Of a stretch of 64,000 nucleotides of DNA, positions 38,212-46,979 are shown piece by piece; within the stretch, counting starts at the first letter, position 1, and each line of letters begins with the position of its first letter. A model generated the notes under the pieces. It ran no database searches, had not been told where the DNA came from, and saw nothing but the letters and a program-made list of their open reading frames with translations. The stretch is from Ruaniaceae bacterium KH17 (GTDB lineage Bacteria; Actinomycetota; Actinomycetes; Actinomycetales; Actinomycetaceae), in NCBI GenBank assembly GCA_900199505.1, contig FZQV01000001.1, forward strand, positions 124,001 to 188,000. Reading direction: 5' to 3'. The position numbers and the translations under genes are program-made.

Positions 38212-38400
38212 GACGGAAAAAGTATTGGTGCCGTGTACCGGCGCCGTTGCCCGCGTGTTTCCGCTGCGCTACAACCTCACCAGCGGACCCCGCCACCCCA
38301 GGGTGGTCACAGTTCAGGCTTTTCCAGCCCGACGACGCCCAAGAACCCTGATCTGTGACGACCTTGCGGCGCAGAGGCCGTGGTGCGGGTTGCATTCGCC

Positions 38401-39150
38401 TCAGTCCACCATGTCCCAGGCACGCACGCCGCCGATGATCCCGGCGGAGTTGTTCGCGAGGATTACGTTCTCGGGGAGCTTCTCTTGCTGAGACTTGGTG
38501 ATCCGGCGTGAGTTGCCACCGCCGAGGTAGAGCCGATCCCACAGATAGACCGGCACCCACGACTCGATCACGATCCGCGCTCGGCGCGACCACTGAGCAT
38601 CCCCCAGCCGGATCCGCTCGTGCTCGCCGAGATACTCGTCGTAGGTGAGGCCCCAGCGGGTGATGCCGCGCGAGAGCTCGGCGTGCGGCGCGAGGCGCCC
38701 GTTGTCGAAGATCGCATTGCCCAGGCCGGTGCCGAGCGTGATCACCATCTCGAGCCCGCGGCCGGTCACGAGCCCGCAGCCGTGTACTTCGGCGTCGTTC
38801 AGGACCAGCGCCGGCATGTCGAGCGCGGTCGAGACCGCCTCGCGCATGTCGAAGCCTTCCCACGCCGCCACGAGCTTCGGGAGGACCTTGGTGCGCGGAC
38901 CGGCTTTGCAGATGTAGTGCGGGGTCTGGACGACGATGCCGTGCCGGATCATGCCCGGCATGCCAACCGTGACGCGCTCCGCCGCCGGCATCTGCTCGGC
39001 GAGCTGCACAATCGTGCTCACGAGGAGCGCCGGCGGTAGCGGGTAGGGCGTCACGGCACGGGTGGGATGGGCGCGCAGCGTGCCCGATTCATCGAGCACG
39101 GAGGCCTTGATCCCGCCCCCTCCGCAGTCGATGGCGAGCGTCGTGGTCAT
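38401..39150 (-). CDS. ROK-family sugar kinase, polyphosphate glucokinase-like
   Basis: A 249-residue kinase of the ROK/polyphosphate glucokinase group. The phosphate-1 loop is LAIDCGGGGIKASVLDESG. The catalytic Asp lies in LVLNDAEVHGCG, the phosphate-2 loop is VITLGTGLGNAIF, and the end has LGGGNSRRI. In actinobacteria the nearest relatives use polyphosphate or ATP to phosphorylate glucose. DCGGGG replaces the usual DIGGTG, so substrate and phosphate donor are uncertain. ATG 39150 lacks a clear ribosome binding site. The product would take glucose released by the two GH3 enzymes into glycolysis, though the genes are 30 kb apart. Confidence 0.78.
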   Translation of the reverse strand: MTTTLAIDCGGGGIKASVLDESGTLRAHPTRAVTPYPLPPALLVSTIVQLAEQMPAAERVTVGMPGMIRHGIVVQTPHYICKAGPRTKVLPKLVAAWEGFDMREAVSTALDMPALVLNDAEVHGCGLVTGRGLEMVITLGTGLGNAIFDNGRLAPHAELSRGITRWGLTYDEYLGEHERIRLGDAQWSRRARIVIESWVPVYLWDRLYLGGGNSRRITKSQQEKLPENVILANNSAGIIGGVRAWDMVD

Positions 39151-39602
39151 GAGACAACCGTAGCGCGCCCGGAGGCTGGGGACGGCGAACCTTGTGGGTG
39201 TGCAGTGCACCGGCTCTGCCACGCTCGGCGCCCACAGGCAGCTGCCTCCGAGGCGAGCTGTGCATGATCTGATACGTCCCTGACCCTTGGCGCGTATGAG
39301 AATACGCACGGCTCCGGGCCCTGGCGCACGGTTCAGGGCTGGGGACAGTGGCGCGGGACCCGTGGCCCACGTGGTCGCTGCACTCCGCTTCCGCGCGCGG
39401 CCTCAGGCTGGGGATGACGACCGGGCGTTGACCTTCGGGAGAGTCATGCGTCTGCCGGAACATCCGATTGAGGCCGTGAATGGCTGCGTACGCGAGTCCG
39501 GGTACTTACTCGGTGGAATCGCTCAGCGGATCGAACCAACCAGCCTGTGTCGCGGCGGGTGCGACGCCGAAGGGCGATGCGTGGAGGCCGTAGGCTGGAG
39601 GT
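39151..39602. other. Intergenic gap without a visible gene
   Basis: A 452-base divergent spacer between the kinase and truA. I find no coding frame with actinobacterial codon bias, no tRNA and no riboswitch. A segment near 39265-39290 resembles, in inverted orientation, a piece at 31990-32020 (GGGACGTACCAAATC), perhaps a weak repeat family. Confidence 0.5.
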
Positions 39603-40442
39603 ATGCGGCTGCGGCTTGATATCTCGTACGACGGCGCCCCCTTCGTGGGGTGGGCACGCCAGCCTGGCCTACCCTCGGTCCAGGAGTCGATCGAGACTGC
39701 ACTGGCCACGATCCTTAGGATCGACGGCGTTCAACTCACCGTCGCTGGCCGCACGGACTCGGGCGTTCACGCCCGTGGGCAGGTGGCGCACGTCGACGTG
39801 CCTCCGGATGCCTTTGCCGCCGTCCCTGGCCGGTCGGACCTCTCCCCCGATCACGCGATGCTCCGGCGCCTCAACGCCATGCTGCGCCGCGAGTGGAAGG
39901 GGGCGATCGCCGTCGGAAACGTGAGGGAGGCGCCGGAGGGCTTCGATGCGCGCTTCTCGGCGATCTGGCGGCGCTACGCCTACCGGATCTCCGACGAGGG
40001 CGCGCCGCGCGACCCACTCGCTCGCGCCAACGTGCTCTGGCACGATCGCGCCCTCGACCCCGAGTCGATGCACCGCGCCGCCCAGCAACTGCTCGGCGAG
40101 CACGACTTCCTCGCCTACTGCAAGCCACGCGAGGGTGCCACCACGATCCGCACGCTCCAGCGCCTGGACGTGCGCAGATGCTCGCGAGGGCTCGTGAAGT
40201 TCGAGGTCCAGGCGGACGCCTTCTGCCACTCCATGGTGCGCGCCCTCGTGGGCTCACTCATCGCGGTGGGCGAAGCCCGCGCGGACGAGGACATGCCGGC
40301 CCGGCGCCTCGCGGCCCAGAACCACGACGGCATGCACGTGGCCCCCGCGCACGGCCTCACGCTCGAGGAAGTCGGCTACCCCGCCGACGACGCCCTCGCG
40401 GCCCGCGCTGCCGAGGCCCGCAACCGCCGCGACACCTGCTAG
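39603..40442 (+). CDS. truA: tRNA pseudouridine synthase A
   Basis: A 279-residue enzyme that makes pseudouridine 38-40 in tRNA anticodon arms. The catalytic Asp is in AGRTDSGVHARGQVAH. LRIDISYDG-type start (LRLDISYDGAPFVGWARQP) and FRALVGS-like FCHSMVRALVGSLIAVGE are conserved. ATG 39603 follows GGCTGGAGGT. Two short insertions near residues 80 and 130 are common in actinobacteria. In many actinobacteria truA follows rplQ; here it is convergent with it. Confidence 0.97.
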   Translation: MRLRLDISYDGAPFVGWARQPGLPSVQESIETALATILRIDGVQLTVAGRTDSGVHARGQVAHVDVPPDAFAAVPGRSDLSPDHAMLRRLNAMLRREWKGAIAVGNVREAPEGFDARFSAIWRRYAYRISDEGAPRDPLARANVLWHDRALDPESMHRAAQQLLGEHDFLAYCKPREGATTIRTLQRLDVRRCSRGLVKFEVQADAFCHSMVRALVGSLIAVGEARADEDMPARRLAAQNHDGMHVAPAHGLTLEEVGYPADDALAARAAEARNRRDTC

Positions 40443-40448
40443 CGCATC

Positions 40449-40493
40449 ATCTTGGCACTCAATGAACTCATAGAGTTCATCTACTGCCAAGAT
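40449..40493. repeat. Long bipartite hairpin after truA
   Basis: The outer arms ATCTTGGCA (40449-40457) and TGCCAAGAT (40485-40493) and the inner arms ATGAACTC (40462-40469) and GAGTTCAT (40473-40480) pair exactly, separated by a four-base internal loop. The outer arm shares TTGGCACTC with the palindromes at 23410-23488. Confidence 0.75.
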
Positions 40494-40520
40494 CAGGCTC
40501 GCACACGGCGAATCACTGCA

Positions 40521-40548
40521 TGGACCCTGCGACTTCGCGCAGGGTGAC
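40521..40548. repeat. Short REP-like half element, copy g
   Basis: TGGACCCTGCGACTTCGCGC followed by AGGGTGAC: a minimal half-palindrome of the REP family. Confidence 0.7.
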
Positions 40549-40718
40549 GAATACTGAGCCATCCCCAGCCTGGGACCGCGCGCAGAAGCGAAGTGCAGAG
40601 ATCACGCGAACCACGGGTCCCCCGCCACCATCCCCAGCCGCATGCTGCGAGTTCGCGCTCATCACGACTCCTCGCTCCGCTCGTCACTCAACGAGCTGAG
40701 GATCGTCCAAGCATGCGA

Positions 40719-40748
40719 AGAGGGGCGGGGATAGCTCCCCGCCCCTCT
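40719..40748 (-). terminator. Terminator after rplQ
   Basis: A 13-bp GC-rich stem, AGAGGGGCGGGGA pairing with TCCCCGCCCCTCT around a 4-base loop, 24 bases past the rplQ stop. It ends the long ribosomal supercluster. Confidence 0.88.
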
Positions 40749-40772
40749 CACTTCGGCCTTGCGGCCGTGATG

Positions 40773-41333
40773 CTACTTCTCGTCAGCGGCCTCGACGGCC
40801 TCGTCCGCGGCGTCCTCAGCAACCTCAGCCGCCGCTTCGGCAACGTCCTCGGCAGCGGCGTCGTCGGCAACCTCAGCGGTCTCCTCGACAACCTCTTCGA
40901 CCGGAGCGGCCTCTTCGACCTTCGCGGCCTTCTTGGGGGCAGCCTTCGGCGCGGCGGCCTTCTTCTTCGGCGCAACCGGCTCGAGCACGAGCTCGATCAG
41001 GGCCATGGGTGCGTTGTCGCCCTTGCGGTTTGGCAGCTTGGTGATGCGGGTGTAGCCGCCCTCGCGATCGGCCAGCTTGGGCGCGATCTCCTCGAAGAGC
41101 TCGGCCACAACGGCCTTGTTCGTGAGGGTCTTGAGGACCACGCGGCGCGAGTGCAGGTCGCCCCGCTTGGCCTTCGTGATCATCTTCTCGGCGAGCGGCT
41201 GGACGCGCTTGGCACGCACCTCAGTGGTGGTGATGGCCTTGTGCTCGAACAGCGCCGTGGCGAGGTTCGCGAGCATGTGGCGCTGGTGGGCAGGGCTACC
41301 ACCGAGGCGGGCACCCTTGGTAGGCGTCGGCAT
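40773..41333 (-). CDS. rplQ: 50S ribosomal protein L17 with acidic tail
   Basis: L17 of 186 residues. The core (1-118) has [20 protein letters not shown] and [13 protein letters not shown]. It is followed by a Lys/Ala bridge and an unusual 60-residue tail of Ala, Glu, Asp and Val. Such tails occur in several actinobacteria, but their role is unknown. It is last in the supercluster and directly follows rpoA. Confidence 0.97.
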   Translation of the reverse strand: MPTPTKGARLGGSPAHQRHMLANLATALFEHKAITTTEVRAKRVQPLAEKMITKAKRGDLHSRRVVLKTLTNKAVVAELFEEIAPKLADREGGYTRITKLPNRKGDNAPMALIELVLEPVAPKKKAAAPKAAPKKAAKVEEAAPVEEVVEETAEVADDAAAEDVAEAAAEVAEDAADEAVEAADEK

Positions 41334-41361
41334 GATTTCTCCTTAGATTTTCGCGGAGCGA

Positions 41362-42372
41362 CTAGCGCTCGTCGCTGAACTGGACGTCGCTGTAGTCAGA
41401 CTCAGCGTTGAAGTGGGCGGAGGGGTCGAAGTCCGCGGGCGAGTCCTTGAGGGACAGGCCGAGCGAAACCAGCTTCTCCTTGATCTCGTTGATCGACTTC
41501 GCGCCGAAGTTGCGGATGTCGAGCAGATCGGCCTCGGAGCGGGCAACGAGCTCACCCACGGTGTGGATGCCCTCGCGCTTGAGGCAGTTGTACGAGCGGG
41601 AGAGCAGCCCGAGGTCCTCGATCGGCAGGGCCAGGTCCTGCTCGAGCGCGGCGTCGGTCGGCGAGGGGCCGATCTCGATGCCTTCGGCCTCCACGTTGAG
41701 CTCGCGGGCGAGGCCGAAGAGCTCCATGAGGGTCTTGCCGGCCGAGGCGAGCGCGTCGCGTGCCTCGATGGACGGCTTGGTCTCGATGTCCACGATCAGG
41801 CGGTCGAAGTCGGTGCGCTGGCCCACACGCGTGGCCTCCACCTTGTAGGTGACCTTGAGGACGGGCGAGTAGATCGAGTCAACCGGAATGCGGCCGATCT
41901 CGGCCTCCGGGTTCTTGTTCTGGACGGCGGAGACGTAGCCGCGGCCGCGCTCCACAGTCAGCTCGATCTCGAGCTTGCCCTTCGCGTTGATGGTCGCGAT
42001 GTGCAGATCGGGGTTGTGTACCTCCACGCCGGCGGGGGGCGTGATGTCGCCCGCGGTCACGGCGCCGGGGCCCTGCTTGCGCAGGTACATCACCACGGGC
42101 TCGTCGTGCTCCGAGGAGACCACGATGTTCTTGATGTTCAGGATGATCTCGGTGACGTCTTCCTTCACACCGGTGATCGTCGAGAACTCGTGCAGCACGC
42201 CGTCGATGTGAATCGAGGTCACGGCGGCACCCGGAATTGAGGACAGCAGGGTGCGGCGGAGCGAGTTGCCGAGGGTGTAGCCGAAGCCGGGCTCGAGCGG
42301 CTCGAGGGCGAAGCGCGAGCGGTTATCGCTCACGATCTCTTCGGTCAGGGTGGGGCGCTGCTCAATCAGCAT
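41362..42372 (-). CDS. rpoA: RNA polymerase alpha subunit
   Basis: A 336-residue alpha subunit that nucleates RNA polymerase assembly (N-terminal domain, about 1-230, with [18 protein letters not shown]) and contacts UP elements and activators (C-terminal domain, about 250-315, with [19 protein letters not shown]). ATG 42372 gives [12 protein letters not shown] and follows AAGGAAGG. The 21 bases before it contain an in-frame ATG that overlaps the ribosome binding site. Two hairpins separate it from rpsK. Confidence 0.98.
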   Translation of the reverse strand: MLIEQRPTLTEEIVSDNRSRFALEPLEPGFGYTLGNSLRRTLLSSIPGAAVTSIHIDGVLHEFSTITGVKEDVTEIILNIKNIVVSSEHDEPVVMYLRKQGPGAVTAGDITPPAGVEVHNPDLHIATINAKGKLEIELTVERGRGYVSAVQNKNPEAEIGRIPVDSIYSPVLKVTYKVEATRVGQRTDFDRLIVDIETKPSIEARDALASAGKTLMELFGLARELNVEAEGIEIGPSPTDAALEQDLALPIEDLGLLSRSYNCLKREGIHTVGELVARSEADLLDIRNFGAKSINEIKEKLVSLGLSLKDSPADFDPSAHFNAESDYSDVQFSDER

Positions 42373-42413
42373 GTGTATTCCTTCCTTTGGCATCCGCTAT
42401 ATGACGCCAAACA

Positions 42414-42434
42414 ATCCCGGGCCTTTCCCGGGAT
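42414..42434 (-). terminator. Second hairpin between rpsK and rpoA
   Basis: ATCCCGGG and CCCGGGAT pair around a five-base loop. In the transcript a short T-containing run (TGTTT) follows, so it looks like an intrinsic terminator or attenuator upstream of rpoA. Confidence 0.6.
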
Positions 42435-42463
42435 GGGTGATGAAGTTCTGGTGCCCGACGGCG

Positions 42464-42504
42464 CCACCGCCCCCAAGCGCCAATCGGCACCTTGGGGGCG
42501 GTGG
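42464..42504 (-). terminator. First hairpin between rpsK and rpoA
   Basis: A perfect 14-bp stem, CCACCGCCCCCAAG pairing with CTTGGGGGCGGTGG around a 13-base loop, begins 7 bases after the rpsK stop. Confidence 0.7.
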
Positions 42505-42511
42505 TGAGTCG

Positions 42512-42916
42512 TCAGACGCGGCGACGCTTCGGCGGGCGGCAGCCGTTGTGAGCCTGGGGCGTCACATCGGAGATCGAGCCCACCTCGAGGCCGGTGGCCT
42601 GGAGCGAACGGATGGCGGTTTCGCGGCCGGAGCCCGGACCCTTCACGAAGACGTCAACCTTCTTCACGCCGTGCTCCTGAGCGCGGCGGGCGGCCGACTC
42701 GGCGGCGAGCTGCGCGGCGAACGGCGTGGACTTGCGGGAGCCCTTGAAGCCCACCTGGCCGGAGGAGGCCCAGGCGAGCACGGCACCCGAGGGGTCCGTG
42801 ATGGAGACGATCGTGTTGTTGAACGTCGACTTGATGTAGGCGTGGCCGTGGGGAACGTTCTTCTTTTCCTTGCGGCGGCCCTTGCGCTGTGCCGAGGTAC
42901 GAGTGGTGGAAGCCAT
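42512..42916 (-). CDS. rpsK: 30S ribosomal protein S11
   Basis: S11 of 134 residues, part of the 30S platform near the mRNA exit. [39 protein letters not shown] and the end [13 protein letters not shown] are diagnostic. It follows rpsM by 8 bases. The rpsD gene, often next in other actinobacteria, is missing. Confidence 0.98.
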   Translation of the reverse strand: MASTTRTSAQRKGRRKEKKNVPHGHAYIKSTFNNTIVSITDPSGAVLAWASSGQVGFKGSRKSTPFAAQLAAESAARRAQEHGVKKVDVFVKGPGSGRETAIRSLQATGLEVGSISDVTPQAHNGCRPPKRRRV

Positions 42917-42924
42917 GGTGATCC

Positions 42925-43299
42925 TTACTTCGCCTTCTTCTTACCGGCAACGGTCCGCTTCGGTCCCTTGCGCGTACGGGCGTTGGTCTTGGTGCGCTGA
43001 CCGTGCACGGGCAGACCGCGACGGTGGCGAATGCCCTGGTAGCAACCAATCTCGACCTTGCGGCGGATGTCGGCGGCCACCTCACGGCGCAGGTCACCCT
43101 CCACCTTGAAGTTCGCGTCGATGTAGTCGCGTAGCGCGACAAGATCGGCGTCGGTCATGTCCTTCACGCGCAGGTCCGGGGAAATACCCGTGGCCTCGAG
43201 GGCCTTCTGCGAGCTGGTACGACCGATACCGTAGATGTACGTAAGTGCGACCTCAACGCGCTTCTCGCGCGGGAGATCCACACCGGCTAGACGAGCCAA
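42925..43299 (-). CDS. rpsM: 30S ribosomal protein S13
   Basis: S13 of 124 residues in the 30S head, bridging to the 50S subunit and t[23 protein letters not shown] at the start, [15 protein letters not shown] and the end [17 protein letters not shown] are typical. Confidence 0.98.
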   Translation of the reverse strand: MARLAGVDLPREKRVEVALTYIYGIGRTSSQKALEATGISPDLRVKDMTDADLVALRDYIDANFKVEGDLRREVAADIRRKVEIGCYQGIRHRRGLPVHGQRTKTNARTRKGPKRTVAGKKKAK

Positions 43300-43432
43300 T
43301 ATCTGTCTCTTTCTTCGGTTCGGAGGTTCTCTCGCTTCACTTCCCGCGGTAGTGCGGGCCCCAGCCTCCGATGCCGGGGGTTGCCACGCGCCGCCTTGGG
43401 CACGCTGCTGCGAAGCGAGCTGGACGCCAGGA

Positions 43433-43546
43433 TTAGCCCTGACGCTGCTTGTGGCGGGCGTTCTCGCAGATGACCATCACGCGACCGTTGCGGCGGATGA
43501 CCTTGCACTTGTCGCAGATCTTCTTAACGCTCGGCTTGACCTTCAT
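43433..43546 (-). CDS. rpmJ: 50S ribosomal protein L36
   Basis: A 37-residue L36, read from ATG 43546 after GAAGGAC. It has the zinc-binding pattern [20 protein letters not shown] followed by RHKQRQG. It sits between infA and rpsM, its usual place. Confidence 0.95.
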   Translation of the reverse strand: MKVKPSVKKICDKCKVIRRNGRVMVICENARHKQRQG

Positions 43547-43561
43547 GGGAATACGTCCTTC

Positions 43562-43783
43562 TTACTTGTAGCGGTAAACGATACGGCCGCGGCTGAGGTC
43601 ATACGGGCTCAGCTCCACAACAACGCGGTCCTCCGGGAGGATGCGAATGTAGTGCTGGCGCATCTTGCCGGAGATGTGCGCGAGCACCACGTGCCCGTTC
43701 TCCAGCTCAACACGGAACATCGCGTTGGGCAGCGCTTCAGTCACGCTGCCTTCGACCTCGATGACGCCGTCCTTCTTGGCCAT
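43562..43783 (-). CDS. infA: Translation initiation factor IF-1
   Basis: A 73-residue OB-fold factor that blocks the A site during initiation. [20 protein letters not shown] and [15 protein letters not shown] are diagnostic. ATG 43783 follows GTGGAGGAT; the in-frame upstream extension is leader. Its upstream gap of 262 bases suggests its own promoter. Confidence 0.98.
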   Translation of the reverse strand: MAKKDGVIEVEGSVTEALPNAMFRVELENGHVVLAHISGKMRQHYIRILPEDRVVVELSPYDLSRGRIVYRYK

Positions 43784-43943
43784 ATCCTCCACATACTTCC
43801 GTCCGCGTGAAGTCACGCGGCTCGTGTCGATTGAGTGTGCGCCCCATAAGAGGGACACATCCAACGAACAATCTTACGGCATGGTGCCAGTTCACCGAAA
43901 CCCGCCAGCAGGTGACGCCTGCCACCTCTCACCCGCACCTTCG

Positions 43944-44036
43944 GCATCCTGAGCGGAGTCGCAGGATCCAGGAACGTACGACAGACCGTCCGCAATGCCA
44001 TGGATTCTGCGATCTGCTCCGCAGCCGCAGACTGAC
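43944..44036. repeat. REP-like palindromic element, copy h
   Basis: Between map and infA. It begins GCATCCTGAGCGGAGTCGCA, has inner boundaries GGATCCA and TGGATTCTGCGA, and ends CGCAGACTGAC. Confidence 0.78.
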
Positions 44037-44045
44037 GAGAAGGAG

Positions 44046-44888
44046 CTACGTGGCAGGAATCTCCGCCGGGGTCAGTCCGAACCTCGCGAGTCCAGCGGCT
44101 CCCGCGTCGAGCGCGGTCAGGACCCGAACGCCGTCGGGAAGGATCGCCACGGTGTGCTCCCACTGGCAGGCCCGGGAACGATCATTGGTGACCACGGTCC
44201 ACTCGTCATCCAGCACGTGGCTCGCGGCGCTCCCCAGCGTCAGCATGGGCTCGACGGCGAACACCATTCCCGGCTTCAGCCGCACCCCACGCTCCCGCAC
44301 GCGATAGTTGAGCACCTCGGGCGCCTCGTGCATTGCGGTGCCGATGCCGTGGCCCACGTAATCCCGGACGATATCGAGTGGTGTCTCGGGGTGTGCCTCT
44401 ACGACGCTCTCGACGGCGTCGCCCACCGCATTCAGGTAGCGGGAGTCGGCAAGGGCAGCGATCGCGGTCCACAACGCCGTCTCGGTGACTGAGCTTAACG
44501 CCTCGGAGTCCTCGGGGACCGGCGGCACGATTGCCGAGATGGCCGAGTCGCCGTGCCAGCGCCGGCCGTCCGCGCCGCGTACCGAGCAGCCGCCGTCGAT
44601 CGAGATGATGTCCCCCGGTTCGAGCACGCGTCCGCCCGGGATGCCGTGCACGATCTCCTCGTTCACCGAGGCGCAGATGACGGCCGGGTACCCGTAGTAG
44701 CCCTTGAAGTTGGAGAGGCCGCCAGCCTGGTTCAGGAAATCTTCGGCCACGGCGTCGAGTTCGGCGGTGGTCACGCCCGCGCGGATCTCGGCGCGGACGG
44801 CGCCGAGCATGCCCGCCACGATGTGCCCGGCGCGCTCCATGTCGCGGATCTGCTGCCAGGTCTTCACCTGGCCCCGTGAACCAAACAT
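44046..44888 (-). CDS. map: Methionine aminopeptidase, type I
   Basis: Removes the N-terminal methionine from new proteins. The 280-residue protein has metal ligands in ISIDGGCSV, HGDSAI, VGHGIGTAMHEAPEV, FAVEPMLT and CQWEHTVAI. ATG 44888 is chosen; a more upstream ATG at 44909 is in the REP-flanking sequence. It follows adk across a 148-base gap filled by REP copy i. Confidence 0.96.
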   Translation of the reverse strand: MFGSRGQVKTWQQIRDMERAGHIVAGMLGAVRAEIRAGVTTAELDAVAEDFLNQAGGLSNFKGYYGYPAVICASVNEEIVHGIPGGRVLEPGDIISIDGGCSVRGADGRRWHGDSAISAIVPPVPEDSEALSSVTETALWTAIAALADSRYLNAVGDAVESVVEAHPETPLDIVRDYVGHGIGTAMHEAPEVLNYRVRERGVRLKPGMVFAVEPMLTLGSAASHVLDDEWTVVTNDRSRACQWEHTVAILPDGVRVLTALDAGAAGLARFGLTPAEIPAT

Positions 44889-44910
44889 CTCAATGCCCTT
44901 CGGTCTCTTC

Positions 44911-45027
44911 GTCATCCTGCGCGAAGCCGCAGGATCCAGAACGTACACGTGCGCTACCTAGACTCTGCAACTCCACGTCTTGATTTCGTCTCGCTTCGTT
45001 CGCTCAATCCAAGCCGCGCAGAATGAC
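44911..45027. repeat. REP-like element, copy i (chimeric)
   Basis: The left half is standard (GTCATCCTGCGCG to GCAGGATCCA). The right half contains GATTTCGTCTCGCTTCGTTC, the second repeat family, before the REP end GCGCAGAATGAC. It occupies nearly the whole adk-map gap. Confidence 0.8.
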
Positions 45028-45036
45028 GAGGTTGGT

Positions 45037-45603
45037 TCAGCCAGCGTCCGAGAGCGCGGCGATAGTGCGGGCGGTGACCTCATCGACTTCGCCGACGGCG
45101 TCCACGGGCACGAGCAGACCACGTTCACGGTAGTAGTCCACCAGTGGGGCGGTCTTCTCGCGGTACACCATCAAGCGGTGGCGAATGATCTCTTCGGTGT
45201 CATCGCTGCGGCCTTCGATCGCTGCGCGCGCGAGGAGCCGGTTGACGACCTCGGTGCCGCGGATCTCGAAGTCCACCACGGCAGTGAGGCCCTCATCGCC
45301 CAGCGTCTCATCGAGCACCGCGGCCTGTTCGAGGTTGCGTGGGTAGCCGTCGAGAATGAAGCCTGCTGCGACGTCCGGTTCGGAGAGCCGCTCGGCGAGC
45401 ATGCCCGTGGTGACCTCATCTGGGACGAGGTTGCCGTGGTTGATATAGCTTGCGGCGAGTTCGCCAAGTTCCGTGCCCGCCGCCATATGTGTGCGGAAGA
45501 GTGCGCCAGTGGAGATGGTCGGGATGCCGAAGTGCTCGGCGAGCCTGGCCGCCTGGGTGCCCTTGCCGGCCCCCGGTGCGCCCAGAACTACCAACTTGAT
45601 CAT
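45037..45603 (-). CDS. adk: Adenylate kinase, short-lid form
   Basis: A 188-residue enzyme that balances ATP, ADP and AMP. The P-loop is VLGAPGAGKGTQAARLAEHF. DGYPRNLEQA is the AMP-site motif. The LID is short, without a Zn-binding Cys set, as in other actinobacteria. Its ATG overlaps the secY stop by four bases. Confidence 0.97.
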   Translation of the reverse strand: MIKLVVLGAPGAGKGTQAARLAEHFGIPTISTGALFRTHMAAGTELGELAASYINHGNLVPDEVTTGMLAERLSEPDVAAGFILDGYPRNLEQAAVLDETLGDEGLTAVVDFEIRGTEVVNRLLARAAIEGRSDDTEEIIRHRLMVYREKTAPLVDYYRERGLLVPVDAVGEVDEVTARTIAALSDAG

Positions 45604-46889
45604 TGCAGGAAGCCCTCGTAATGCCGCTGCTGCAGCTGTGAGTCGATTTCGCGGACGGTCTGGAGACCCACACCCACCATAATCATAAGGGTCGTGCCGC
45701 CGAAAGCCATGGTGTTTGAGACACCCATTGCCTTGATCGCGAGCACGGGAATCAGCGCGACGACGGCCAGGTAGATCGAACCGGCCGTGGTGAGGCGGTT
45801 CATCACGTAGCGGAGGTAGTCTGCGGTCGGTTTACCCGCACGAATACCGGGGATGAAGCCGCCGTACTTCTTCATGTTGTCCGCGACTTCGTCCGGGTTG
45901 AACGTGATCGAGGTGTAGAAGAAGGCGAAGAACAGAATCAGCAGTGCGTACGTGAGCATGTACCAGGGGCCCTGGTTCACGATGAAGTGCTGTTGCAGCC
46001 AGATCGACCAGGACGCCGTCGGGGCGAACTGCGCGGCGAGCACCGGTAGCTGGAGGAGCGAGGATGCGAAGATCACCGGGATAACACCAGACTGGTTGAT
46101 CTTCAGCGGGATGTAGGTGGTGGAGCCACCGTAGAGGCGGCGGCCAACCATACGCTTCGCGTACTGCACGGGGATGCGGCGCTGTGACAGCTCAACGAAG
46201 GTCACGGCGAGCGTGATCGCGAGGATCAGCAGCATCATCAGCGAGAAGTTCAGGGCGCCGTTGTTGCCACCGGCGAGCGAGATCATCTGGCTCGGGAACG
46301 AGGCGGTGATCGAGGTGAAGATGAGCAGGGACATGCCATTGCCCACGCCCTTCTCGGTAATGAGCTCACCGAGCCACATGATCAGGCCGGTGCCCGCGGT
46401 CATGGCGAGCACGATCAGCAGGTTGACCCACGGAGTCGACTCGGGGATGACGTCCAGCCCGCATCCGGGGAACATCTGGCCCGTGTTGGCCATGGTGACG
46501 ACGACCGCGGACTGTAGGACTGCGAGTCCGATCGTGAGGTAACGCGAGTACTGGGTGATCTTGGTCTGCCCAGCCTGGCCTTCTTTGTGCAGTTCCTCGA
46601 GGCGTGGCACGGCCACGCGCATGAGCTGCATGATGATCGACGACGTAATGTACGGCATGATGCCGAGCGCGAAGATCGAGAGTTGTAGTAGGCCACCTCC
46701 AGAGAAGAGGTTGACCATGTCGAGGATCGACTGGTTGTTCGAGGCGATACACGCCTGAACGTTCTTGTAGCTCACTCCGGGTGCGGGGATGAACGATCCC
46801 AGCCGGAACAGCGCCATGATCGCCAGCGTGAACAGCAACTTGTTGCGCAAATCCGGCGTGCGGAATGCTTGCGCGAATGCCTTAAGCAA
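45600..46889 (-). CDS. secY: Preprotein translocase channel subunit SecY
   Basis: The 429-residue, ten-helix core of the Sec channel. PAPGVSYKNVQ, GIMPYITSSIIMQLM, RRIPVQYAKRMVGRR and GGFIPGIRAGKPT are conserved. TTG 46889 is chosen because GGAGGAG lies six bases before it; an upstream in-frame ATG would overlap that site. An adk overlap ends the gene, and a hairpin separates it from rplO. Confidence 0.95.
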   Translation of the reverse strand: MLKAFAQAFRTPDLRNKLLFTLAIMALFRLGSFIPAPGVSYKNVQACIASNNQSILDMVNLFSGGGLLQLSIFALGIMPYITSSIIMQLMRVAVPRLEELHKEGQAGQTKITQYSRYLTIGLAVLQSAVVVTMANTGQMFPGCGLDVIPESTPWVNLLIVLAMTAGTGLIMWLGELITEKGVGNGMSLLIFTSITASFPSQMISLAGGNNGALNFSLMMLLILAITLAVTFVELSQRRIPVQYAKRMVGRRLYGGSTTYIPLKINQSGVIPVIFASSLLQLPVLAAQFAPTASWSIWLQQHFIVNQGPWYMLTYALLILFFAFFYTSITFNPDEVADNMKKYGGFIPGIRAGKPTADYLRYVMNRLTTAGSIYLAVVALIPVLAIKAMGVSNTMAFGGTTLMIMVGVGLQTVREIDSQLQQRHYEGFLQ

Positions 46890-46948
46890 GTCGGTCTCCT
46901 CCATCTCCCTGACCGAAGTCAAGGTTACCCCGCATCTACACGGAGTGC

Positions 46949-46977
46949 GTCGCGCCGGCACGGGGCCGGCGCGACGT
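46949..46977 (-). terminator. Hairpin between rplO and secY
   Basis: A perfect 12-bp stem, CGTCGCGCCGGC pairing with GCCGGCGCGACG around a 5-base loop, starting three bases after the rplO stop. It may attenuate transcription into secY or protect the upstream mRNA. Confidence 0.75.
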
Positions 46978-46979
46978 TC

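Larger units (their letters stand above)
40443..40718. other. Gap between truA and rplQ: hairpin, REP half and filler
   Basis: It holds a bipartite hairpin at 40449-40493 and a REP half element at 40521-40548. The remainder up to the rplQ terminator has no visible gene. Confidence 0.6.

Noticed and set aside
39151-39602. tRNA or small ORF in the large gap before truA
   Set aside because: No cloverleaf, no CCA-type end and no frame with convincing codon use.
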